DNA from: RYN-133 sp963785425
Lineage (GTDB): Bacteria > Actinomycetota > Actinomycetes > Mycobacteriales > Jatrophihabitantaceae
Direction: 5' to 3'
DNA length: 64,000 bases
Assembly (NCBI GenBank): GCA_963785425.1
Contig: CAWAVG010000003.1
Span: forward strand, 496,001 to 560,000
The position numbers and the translations under genes are program-made. This document shows, piece by piece, positions 52,690 through 59,915 of the stretch. The notes under the pieces were generated by a model. The model was given only the letters and a program-made list of their open reading frames with translations, was not told the origin of the DNA and searched no databases. How positions within the stretch are numbered: position 1 is the stretch's first letter; the number at the start of each line of letters is the position of its first letter.

Positions 52690-53338
52690 GGTCAGGACGG
52701 AAATCGCCGTGACCGAAGTCGTGGCGCATCTGCCATGACGACGCGGACGGCGTGAACACGGCCGCGACCGCGAATCCGATGACGAGCGAGGCGGCAACGG
52801 CGACCATCCGTAGCGTTCGGCGACGCGCTGCCGCATCGTCTCCCCGTGCCCTGAAGTCGCGCCTGCTCAGCACGAACGCTTCGTAGATGTGGGCGAGAAA
52901 ATGCACCCCCGTCAGGCTCACCCACACGATGAAACTGGCCTGGTGCAGGGTCAGCCACGTGTCGCTGGCGCCATGGGTCACGAGCAGCGCGACGCCGGTG
53001 CCGATCACCGCGACGCTGCTCAGGATGACGAACGGCCCGATCACCCTGAGCACCAAGGGTGGCGCGCCGCGTCTCACATAGTCGCGATGACCCGCGTAGT
53101 ACCGGACGAAGCGGTAGATCGTCGTGCAACTCTTGAGCGCGAGCGGCCCGATCAGCGCGAGGCCGATGACCGTGTGCAGCGTGATGTAACCGCGCACGTC
53201 GAGGATCGTGAAGCCCTCGATGAGCAGCAGCACGGTCAGGACGATGCCGGTCGATGCGGTGAGCCTGCTGTTCCCTTCGACGCCGGCGGAGTCTTCGGAT
53301 CCGGTGGCCACGGTCGGGAGGACGAGGTGTCGGGTCAC
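52685..53338 (-). CDS. Small b-type-cytochrome-like membrane protein
   Basis: 217 residues with four membrane helices: ~28-44, 52-72, ~97-118 and 130-152, and possibly a fifth near 180-200. Histidines in helices (YITLHTVIGLALIG, TLHQASFIVWVSLTGVHFLAHIYEAF) are positioned to bind heme, as in cytochrome b561/DUF4405-type proteins. The Trp-rich end has WQMRHDFGHGDFRPDH, a His/Asp tail outside the membrane. GTG 53338 overlaps the histidine kinase stop. With the adjacent flavocytochrome genes it suggests quinone-linked electron transfer. Confidence 0.75.
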   Translation of the reverse strand: MTRHLVLPTVATGSEDSAGVEGNSRLTASTGIVLTVLLLIEGFTILDVRGYITLHTVIGLALIGPLALKSCTTIYRFVRYYAGHRDYVRRGAPPLVLRVIGPFVILSSVAVIGTGVALLVTHGASDTWLTLHQASFIVWVSLTGVHFLAHIYEAFVLSRRDFRARGDDAAARRRTLRMVAVAASLVIGFAVAAVFTPSASSWQMRHDFGHGDFRPDH

Positions 53339-54849
53339 GATTGGGCAATCTGCCTGAGCCGGCTCTGGAAATCCTCTGTGCCGTCAGCGGGCAGCCAGAT
53401 GGTGAACGCCGTGCGGCCCGGTCGGCTGTCGACCGTGATCGTTCCCCGGTGCGCCGCAACGATGGCGTCGACGATGGCGAGGCCGAGGCCGCTGCTGCCG
53501 GTGGTCGGCGAGCGGTGCTCGTCGCCGCGCACGAAGCGCTCGAAGATGTCGGGAAGCACTGACTCCGGAATGCCCGGCCCGTCGTCGGTCACCGTCACGA
53601 TCGCTCCCGCGCTGCCGCCGGTCCGGACGCCGACGACGACGGTCGTCCCGTCGGGGGTGTGCAGTCGGGCATTGGCCAACAGGTTGGCGATCACCTGGTG
53701 CAGGCCGTGCGGGTCACCGCTCACCGTCACCGGTTCGTCGGGCAACTCGAGCTGCCACCGGTGGCCCGCCGCGGCCACGCGTGAGTCGCTCACCGCGTCG
53801 ATCGCCAGGCGAGTCAGGTCGACGTCCTCCCGCAGCAGCGGGCGCCCGGAGTTGAGTCTGGTGAGCAGCAGCAGGTCGTCGACGAGGTGCCCTGTACGAG
53901 TGGATTCGTCGACGATGCGCTGCAGCGAGTGGGCCACGTCGTCCGGCAGCAGGTCGCGTCCCTCGTCGGCAGCAAGTTCTGCGTGGGCCCGGATCACCGA
54001 GATCGGAGTCCGCAGTTCGTGACTCGCGTCGCCGATGAACCGGCGCAGTCGCTCCTCGCTGGCCTGGCGCTGCTGGAGAGAGTCCTCGACATGCTCGAGC
54101 ATGTGGTTGAACGCGTCGGTGAGCCGGCCGATCTCGGTCCGCTCGTCGGAGTCGGGCACGCGGTCGGGCAGTGACACCGCTCCCCCGGACAGCGGCAGCT
54201 CCGCGACGCGGGACGCGGTGTCGGCCACCCGGTTGAGCGGTCGCAACGCGAATCGGACGAGCACCGCGCCGCCGATGCCGACCACGACGAGCGCGATCGC
54301 GTACACGATCGTCTCGATGAGCACGAGGCGGTTGATCGTGTCGTCGACGGGATGGGTCGGCAGGCCCGTGACGAGCAGATCGCCGTCGTCGCCGGCGGTT
54401 GCAAGCACCCGGTAGTCGCCGATGTGCTCGAGATGCACGGTGCTGGGCGACGAACTGGCCCGCAATCTGCTCAGCGTCGCGAGCGCGGGCGCGTTGTCGG
54501 TGATCGAGCGCCCCGGTCGGTCGTCGCTGTCGTGCCCGACGATGGCGGCTGCCGTCACCTTCCCGTCCACGACACGTGCGCCGAGCGTTCCCTCGGCCTG
54601 GCCGCTGACGGCGCCGAACCGATTGTTCGGGTTGTCCTGGTCATGGTCACGGGGATGTTCGAGCGAGAGCGTGTAACGGTCGCCGGCCGCGCGCAGCTGC
54701 TGGTCGAGCCGGTCCATGAGGAAGCCGTGCAACGCGATGGTCGTGCCGATCGCGACCAGCACGAAGGCGAACGTCAGCAGTGCGACGAGCACCGCCACGA
54801 GCTTCGTGCGCAGCGGGAAGGCGAACCGCCGGCGGGCCGACGAGGTCAC
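53335..54849 (-). CDS. Sensor histidine kinase with HAMP domain
   Basis: 504 residues. A membrane helix (~17-40) precedes a ~130-residue extracytoplasmic sensor, then a second helix (~183-205). A HAMP (RFALRPLNRVADTASRVAELPL) follows, then HisKA with phosphoacceptor His in FIGDASHELRTPISVIRAHAEL and the ATPase domain (NLLANARLHTP, DDGPGIPESVLPDIFERFVRGD, GLGLAIVDAIVAAH). It phosphorylates the adjacent response regulator. The response regulator ends 5 nt before the kinase start, so the two are one operon. Confidence 0.94.
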   Translation of the reverse strand: MTSSARRRFAFPLRTKLVAVLVALLTFAFVLVAIGTTIALHGFLMDRLDQQLRAAGDRYTLSLEHPRDHDQDNPNNRFGAVSGQAEGTLGARVVDGKVTAAAIVGHDSDDRPGRSITDNAPALATLSRLRASSSPSTVHLEHIGDYRVLATAGDDGDLLVTGLPTHPVDDTINRLVLIETIVYAIALVVVGIGGAVLVRFALRPLNRVADTASRVAELPLSGGAVSLPDRVPDSDERTEIGRLTDAFNHMLEHVEDSLQQRQASEERLRRFIGDASHELRTPISVIRAHAELAADEGRDLLPDDVAHSLQRIVDESTRTGHLVDDLLLLTRLNSGRPLLREDVDLTRLAIDAVSDSRVAAAGHRWQLELPDEPVTVSGDPHGLHQVIANLLANARLHTPDGTTVVVGVRTGGSAGAIVTVTDDGPGIPESVLPDIFERFVRGDEHRSPTTGSSGLGLAIVDAIVAAHRGTITVDSRPGRTAFTIWLPADGTEDFQSRLRQIAQS

Positions 54850-54854
54850 GGCGC

Positions 54855-55586
54855 TCAGCCACCACCCGCGGGCTTGAGCACGTATCCCACGCTGCGCACC
54901 GTATGGATCATCGGCGACCTGTCACGGTCGATCTTCTTGCGGAGGTAGCTGATGTACAGCTCGACGACATGCGCGTTACCGCCGAAGTCGTAGTCCCACA
55001 CGCGGTCGAGGATCTGCGCCTTCGACAGAACTCTGCGGGGATTCAGCATGAGGTAGCGCAGCAGGTCGAACTCGGTGGCCGTGAGCTCGATCAGCTCGCC
55101 GCCGCGCCGCACCTCGCGGGCGTCCTCGTCCATGGCGAGGTCGCCGACCGCGATCGTGTTGCCGTCGACATGGTGTGCCAGGCCGGCGCGGCGAGCCAAA
55201 CCACGGAGCCGGGCAAGGACCTCTTCCATGCTGAACGGCTTGGTCACGTAGTCGTCGGCGCCGGCCGTGATCCCGGCGATCCGGTCCTCGACCGCATCGC
55301 GCGCGGTCAGGAAGAGCACGCAAACCGACGGGTTGAGCGTGCGCATCCGCCGGAGCACCTCGAAGCCGGCGATGTCGGGGAGGTTGATGTCCAGGACGAC
55401 CACGTCGGGTTGGAACGACTCGGCGAGCTCCATCGCGGTACGGCCGTCGTGGGCGCTGCGCGACTGCCACCCGCCGCGCAGCAACATGTTGGTCAGTACG
55501 TCGGCGAGGTCGGCCTCGTCGTCGACGACGAGGGCGCGCAGCGCAGTGCCGTCCGCACGCACCGGAGCGCTCGGCAGAGTCGTCAC
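54855..55586 (-). CDS. OmpR-type response regulator
   Basis: 243 residues from GTG 55586 with GATGAT 6 nt upstream. Receiver domain with VVDDEADLADVLTNML, phosphoacceptor Asp in VVVLDINLPDIAG, and Lys in DYVTKPFS. The C-terminal winged helix (LTATEFDLLRYLMLNPRRVLSKAQILDRVWDYDFGGNAHVVELYISYLRKKID) is OmpR/PhoB type. The cognate kinase follows. It is divergent from the flavocytochrome gene, with 139 nt between starts, so it likely controls both directions. Confidence 0.94.
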   Translation of the reverse strand: MTTLPSAPVRADGTALRALVVDDEADLADVLTNMLLRGGWQSRSAHDGRTAMELAESFQPDVVVLDINLPDIAGFEVLRRMRTLNPSVCVLFLTARDAVEDRIAGITAGADDYVTKPFSMEEVLARLRGLARRAGLAHHVDGNTIAVGDLAMDEDAREVRRGGELIELTATEFDLLRYLMLNPRRVLSKAQILDRVWDYDFGGNAHVVELYISYLRKKIDRDRSPMIHTVRSVGYVLKPAGGG

Positions 55587-55725
55587 CCCGCCATCATCCG
55601 GGACGGCCGCAGACTGGAAGCTCTGAGTTCCCTCTGTACTCGCGCTGACCCGGCTCAGCCCGTCTCTGGCCGAGCACACAGTTCGGTGAGACGAAATCGA
55701 GAAGGTCGCCGCCGATGCTGGCGGG

Positions 55726-57102
55726 GTGACGACGTTGCGCCGCCCCGCGACCGCGCCGAGCGCGCCGCCCGTGCGGACACCGGCGCCGACCACCCCCGTG
55801 GCGGGGTCGATCGTGCTGGGCGGCATCTGCATCGGCACCGTACTCGTGCTCGCCCTGTGGCTGCAGGACGCCACAACCGTGACCGGGCCGGCCGGTTGGC
55901 TCACCGGCGCGGGCCGGATCACCGGGCTGCTCGCCGGCTACGCCGTCGTCGTGCAACTCGGGTTGATGGCGCGGGTCCCGTGGCTCGAGCACCACGTCGG
56001 CACCGACCGGCTCGCCCGCTGGCACGCGTCCGGCGGCCGGTACACGGTGTGCCTGGCGATCGCGCACACCGTGCTGATCATCTGGGGCTACGCGGTCGCC
56101 GCCCATGCCGGCGTGGTGGGCGAGACCGGCACGCTGCTGACCTCCTACCCCGACGTGCTGATGGCGACCGTCGCCCTCGGTCTGCTCGTCCTGGTCGGAG
56201 TGGTCAGCGCCCGCGCGGCGCGGCGGCGCCTGTCGTACGAGACCTGGCACTTCGTCCACCTCTACACGTATCTGGCCATCGCACTCGCCTTCGCCCACCA
56301 GTTCGCCACCGGTGCCGACTTCACCGACCGCCGGGTGCGCGTGCTGTGGGCTGCCCTGTATGTCGTCGTCGCGGGCCTGCTGTTCTGGTACCGGGTGTAC
56401 GTGCCGCTGCGCGCCGCCTTCCGGCACCGGCTGCGCGTCTCGCGGGTCGTGCGCGAGAGCCGCGACGTCGTCTCGATCTACGTCACCGGACGCCGCCTCG
56501 ACCGGCTCGGTGCGGTGGCCGGGCAGTTCTTCCGTTGGCGGTTCCTCACCCGCGACCTGTGGTGGGCAGCAAACCCGTACTCGTTGTCGGCCGCCCCGGC
56601 ACAGGGCGTCCTGCGGATCACGGTCAAGATCGCCGGACGGCACAGCGCGGCGTTGCGCAAGCTACGACCGGGAACGCGGGTACTCGCCGAAGGGCCCTAC
56701 GGTTCGTTCACCGCCGCCCGTCGGCGCCGGCGTCGGGTCGTGCTGGTCGGCGCAGGCATCGGCGTCACTCCTCTGCGCGCCTTGTTCGAGTCGATGCCGG
56801 GAGACCCCGGCGAGCTCACCCTGGTCTATCGCGCCTCCAGCGCGGACGATCTCGTGTTCCGGCACGAGATCGACACGATCGCGGCCGCGCGGGGCGCGAA
56901 CGTGCACTACGTCGTCGGACGCCGCCACCAGGGCCGCATCGATCCTCTGAGTGCCGTCGGGTTGTCGCAGTTGATCCCGCGGCTGCGCGACGCCGACATC
57001 TACCTGTGCGGCCCCGACCAACTCAACACGCAACTGCGCGCGGGCCTGCGCAAGCTGGGCGTCCCCGCCCGCCACATCCATTCCGAATCGTTCGCCTTCT
57101 GA
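55726..57102 (+). CDS. Ferric reductase-like transmembrane flavocytochrome
   Basis: 458 residues. Six membrane helices (~27-240) with heme-binding histidines in RWHASGGRYTVCLAIAHTVLII and ETWHFVHLYTYLAIALAFAHQFA. The FAD part has GQFFRWRFLTRDLWWAANPYSLS. The NAD(P)H part has VVLVGAGIGVTPLRALFE and DIYLCGPDQLNTQLRAGLRKLG. It moves electrons from cytosolic NAD(P)H through FAD and heme across the membrane. GTG 55726 has GATGCT 6 nt upstream. It heads a three-gene operon with an FMN-binding protein and ApbE. Confidence 0.92.
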   Translation: MTTLRRPATAPSAPPVRTPAPTTPVAGSIVLGGICIGTVLVLALWLQDATTVTGPAGWLTGAGRITGLLAGYAVVVQLGLMARVPWLEHHVGTDRLARWHASGGRYTVCLAIAHTVLIIWGYAVAAHAGVVGETGTLLTSYPDVLMATVALGLLVLVGVVSARAARRRLSYETWHFVHLYTYLAIALAFAHQFATGADFTDRRVRVLWAALYVVVAGLLFWYRVYVPLRAAFRHRLRVSRVVRESRDVVSIYVTGRRLDRLGAVAGQFFRWRFLTRDLWWAANPYSLSAAPAQGVLRITVKIAGRHSAALRKLRPGTRVLAEGPYGSFTAARRRRRRVVLVGAGIGVTPLRALFESMPGDPGELTLVYRASSADDLVFRHEIDTIAAARGANVHYVVGRRHQGRIDPLSAVGLSQLIPRLRDADIYLCGPDQLNTQLRAGLRKLGVPARHIHSESFAF

Positions 57103-57115
57103 CCAGGAGCCTGCA

Positions 57116-57607
57116 GTGAAACGCGTCCTCTTGTCGATCCTCGGCACCGTCGTCGGCCTGGTCGCCCTGCTCGACTTCAAGAGCCACCAGCGGCCGATCG
57201 CGCTCGCCGTCGGGGTCACACCGCCGTCGCCGCAGCCGAAAACCGCGACCCGCACACCGCAACCCTCGACGAAGGGCAAGGGCCGCACACCGACGAGCCG
57301 TACGAAGTCCGCGTCGACCGCGTCGGCGCACGGGCGTTTCGTCGGCAGCGCCGTCGATACGCAGTACGGGGTGGTGCAGGTCGCGGTGACCGTGTCCGGC
57401 GGCAGGATCACGAACGTCGCCTTCCCCCAGCTCAGCGCGTTCGACCCGCATTCGGCCGAGATCAACTCCCAGGCCGCGCCGCTGCTCGTCCAAGAGACGA
57501 TGTCGGCACAGAGCGCGCACATCGACAGCATCTCCGGCGCCACCTACACCAGCGCGGGCTACGTCCAGTCGTTGCAGAGTGCGCTCGACCGCGCGGGCCT
57601 CAAATGA
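57116..57607 (+). CDS. Secreted FMN-binding domain protein with flavinylation motif
   Basis: 163 residues starting at GTG 57116 with AGGAG upstream. An N-terminal membrane anchor (KRVLLSILGTVVGLVALLDF) and a Pro/Thr/Lys-rich linker precede an FMN-binding domain (~70-163). HIDSISGATYTSAGYVQSL contains the motif in which ApbE attaches FMN to Thr (SGATxT). It is predicted to be a membrane-tethered extracytoplasmic flavoprotein accepting electrons from the flavocytochrome encoded upstream. The stop overlaps the ApbE start (ATGA). Confidence 0.92.
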   Translation: MKRVLLSILGTVVGLVALLDFKSHQRPIALAVGVTPPSPQPKTATRTPQPSTKGKGRTPTSRTKSASTASAHGRFVGSAVDTQYGVVQVAVTVSGGRITNVAFPQLSAFDPHSAEINSQAAPLLVQETMSAQSAHIDSISGATYTSAGYVQSLQSALDRAGLK

Positions 57608-58329
57608 CACGAGCGACACCGCGCCGCGTCGAACACTGCATGGGGACGGTGTTCTCGTTCGATGTCCGAGCGCCGGGCGTGCCACAGGCGGCGCTCGACG
57701 CGGTGATCGCCTGGTTGCACGAGATGGACGCCACGTTCTCGACCTATCGCCTGGACAGCTGGATCAACCGCCTCGATCGCGGCGAGGTCGACCTTGCCGA
57801 GTGTCCCGCTGTCGTGGCCGAGATCCTCACCGCCTGCGAGAGGTTACGAAGTGAGACCGACGGCTTGTTCGACCACTACGCGGCCGGCCGCCTCGACCCG
57901 TCGGGTTACGTCAAGGGCTGGGCGATCGAGCAGGCCAGCGACCGCCTGGAAGCCGCTGGCTCGCTCAACCACTGCGTCAACGGCGGCGGCGACGTGCAAT
58001 GCGTCGGCAGGCCCGCACCCGACCGCGACTGGCGCGTCGGCATCGTGCATCCGCTGCGTCCGGACCACACCGTCGCGACGTCGTCCGGGCAACGCCTCGC
58101 CGTCGCGACGTCGGGTTCGGCGGAGCGCGGTCTGCACATCATCGATCCGTTCACCGGCAGCGCCGTCGACGCCTGGGCAAGTGTCAGTGTGATCGGCTCA
58201 CGCATCAGTTACGTCGACACGATGGCGACCGCGGCGGCTGCCGCCGGCACCGAGGCGGGAAGGTGGCTCGCTGCGCGTGACCTGCCAGCCGTGCTCGTCG
58301 ACCGCGCCGGCTCGGCCATCACCGTGTGA
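57604..58329 (+). CDS. apbE: FAD:protein FMN transferase ApbE
   Basis: 241 residues with EHCMGTVFSFDVRAP, TFSTYRLDSWINRLDRGE, FDHYAAGRLDPSGYVKGWAIEQAS, NGGGDVQCVG and YVDTMATAAAAAG, all ApbE-specific. It transfers FMN from FAD to a Thr of the SGAT motif in the upstream protein. It lacks a signal peptide, as in many actinobacterial ApbE. The overlap with the FMN-binding gene makes that protein its likely substrate. Confidence 0.93.
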   Translation: MTRATPRRVEHCMGTVFSFDVRAPGVPQAALDAVIAWLHEMDATFSTYRLDSWINRLDRGEVDLAECPAVVAEILTACERLRSETDGLFDHYAAGRLDPSGYVKGWAIEQASDRLEAAGSLNHCVNGGGDVQCVGRPAPDRDWRVGIVHPLRPDHTVATSSGQRLAVATSGSAERGLHIIDPFTGSAVDAWASVSVIGSRISYVDTMATAAAAAGTEAGRWLAARDLPAVLVDRAGSAITV

Positions 58330-58439
58330 GCGCCGGGTCACCCGTCGTGCAGCACCGCCGCGCCGCCGGCGCCAGGAACTCCTCGCCGTCGGTACGCGTG
58401 TTTGCGGTGACGGTGTCAGCTCTCAGCCACGTGTCCCGC

Positions 58440-59210
58440 CTAGGCTCCGCGCACGCGCACCGAAAGGCACGTGACGCACCCTTCGAGCTTCTGGAACTCC
58501 CCGATGTCGACACAGACGAGGTCATAGCCGAGACCGGCGATCAGCGTTGCCGATTCCGGGCAGTCGTCGGCGAGCAGTACCCGGTTGTCGTCGAGTACCA
58601 CCACGTGAGCGCCCGACTCTTCCGGCACGGGCAGGAACCGCTCGAACAGCGAGGGCACGTCGACCAGTGGCGGGTAGCCGATGACCGTCCCGTCGGGCAA
58701 CGCGGTGACCGCCGACTTCAGATGCAGGACGCTGCGGACGGGCACGGCGACCACACGTGCGCCGAGCGGGGTGAGGATCTTGCGTAGCTGGGCGATGCCC
58801 GCTGCATTCGTGCGTCCGCCGTTGGCGACGTAGACCGTGTCGCCGACCTTGAGCACGTCGCCGCCGTCCAAGGTTCCGGGTGCGGCGATGTGGCTGAGGC
58901 TCAGGCCGAGCGACTCGACGGTCTTCTCGACGTCGCGTGTCTCGCTTCGTCGCGATGCCGCGCCGGGGCGGCTGATCACCGCGATGTCCCGGTAGACCAC
59001 GACTGCGTCCTCGACGAAGACCGCGTCCGGGCAGTCGTCAGCCGCAGGCACTTCGACAGTCGGCCAACCGTGGTCGTGCAGTGCCTGCACGTATCCGTCC
59101 CATTGCTGCCGGGCGCGGCCGAGGTCGACCGGCCGTCGCTCGACATGGGTCACCAAGCCGTCGGCCAGCAACCGACCGGGACGCCGTACGAGCGCGATTC
59201 GGTCAGGCAT
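58440..59210 (-). CDS. Dimethylargininase (N(G),N(G)-dimethylarginine dimethylaminohydrolase)
   Basis: 256 residues of the DDAH/arginine deiminase-like fold. DDCPDAVFVEDAVVVYRDIAVISRPGAASRR, AAPGTLDGGDVLKVGDTVYVANGGRTNAAGI, and catalytic Cys248 in EGCVTCLSVRVRG. It hydrolyses methylated arginines to citrulline. ATG 59210 overlaps the end of the kinase gene by 8 nt, so the two are coupled. Confidence 0.9.
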   Translation of the reverse strand: MPDRIALVRRPGRLLADGLVTHVERRPVDLGRARQQWDGYVQALHDHGWPTVEVPAADDCPDAVFVEDAVVVYRDIAVISRPGAASRRSETRDVEKTVESLGLSLSHIAAPGTLDGGDVLKVGDTVYVANGGRTNAAGIAQLRKILTPLGARVVAVPVRSVLHLKSAVTALPDGTVIGYPPLVDVPSLFERFLPVPEESGAHVVVLDDNRVLLADDCPESATLIAGLGYDLVCVDIGEFQKLEGCVTCLSVRVRGA

Positions 59211-59748
59211 CGGCGCCGGCCTCGACGTCGTCAGTCGGTGTGTCCGCGGAGGCAAGGATGCGGGCGACGCTGCGTAACGCGTCCAGTGGCGAACCGCTCG
59301 TGTCGAGCGGTATGGCGGTGGGCCATACCTCGCGCTGTTCGGCGAGCATCAGCGCCACTGCGCCGCTGACCTGTGACTGCCCTCCGCCGTGCTGGAGTCG
59401 TCGCTCGGCGCGCTCGACTGCCAGCGCGCGAGGTGTCCGGCACTCGAATTCGTACAGCACGCTCGACGTCGCCACGGCACACTCGCGTGCGAGATCACGC
59501 ACCTCGGCGGTGTGCCATGTGGCATCGGCAACGACGGTCTTGCCGTCGGTCAGCGCGCGCGCCGCACGCGCAAGGAGCGCGCGGTACACGGCCTGTCGGG
59601 ACTCGTCGTCGTAATGCGGCGGATCGGTCGCGATCTCGCGACGCAGGGTGTCCGTGCTGAGGAGTACGGCCCCGAGCGTGTCGGCGAGCGCTGCAGAGAC
59701 AGTGCTCTTGCCCGTACCGGGCGCGCCCCCGATGAGAAGCAATCTCAC
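59203..59748 (-). CDS. P-loop kinase-like ATPase
   Basis: 181 residues from GTG 59748. Walker A IGGAPGTGKSTVSAAL at the N terminus, a Walker B-like KTVVADATWH, and a gluconate-kinase-like AAA_33 layout. A Cys/Arg-rich segment VLYEFECRTPRALAVERAERRLQ acts as a lid-like region. Such proteins phosphorylate small molecules; the substrate is unknown. It is upstream of and coupled to the dimethylargininase gene. The pairing might be incidental. Confidence 0.8.
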   Translation of the reverse strand: MRLLLIGGAPGTGKSTVSAALADTLGAVLLSTDTLRREIATDPPHYDDESRQAVYRALLARAARALTDGKTVVADATWHTAEVRDLARECAVATSSVLYEFECRTPRALAVERAERRLQHGGGQSQVSGAVALMLAEQREVWPTAIPLDTSGSPLDALRSVARILASADTPTDDVEAGADA

Positions 59749-59849
59749 GTGATCCGCCTCGAGGTTCCGGTTCGTCTTGTGGGCAGTCGTGCACCGGGTC
59801 CTCATCCCGCCGAGGTTATCGTCCCTCCGCCGGCTCGAACGCGACCGAG

Positions 59850-59867
59850 ATCTCTGGAATCTCTGGA
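59850..59867. repeat. Tandem ATCTCTGGA in the divergent promoter
   Basis: ATCTCTGGA occurs twice in direct tandem (59850-59858 and 59859-59867) between the kinase gene and the GGDEF-EAL gene. It may bind a regulator. Confidence 0.4.
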
Positions 59868-59915
59868 AACCCTACAAGCGCTCAATTCCGGTCGGGTCCA
59901 GCCGATGGGGTCAAC

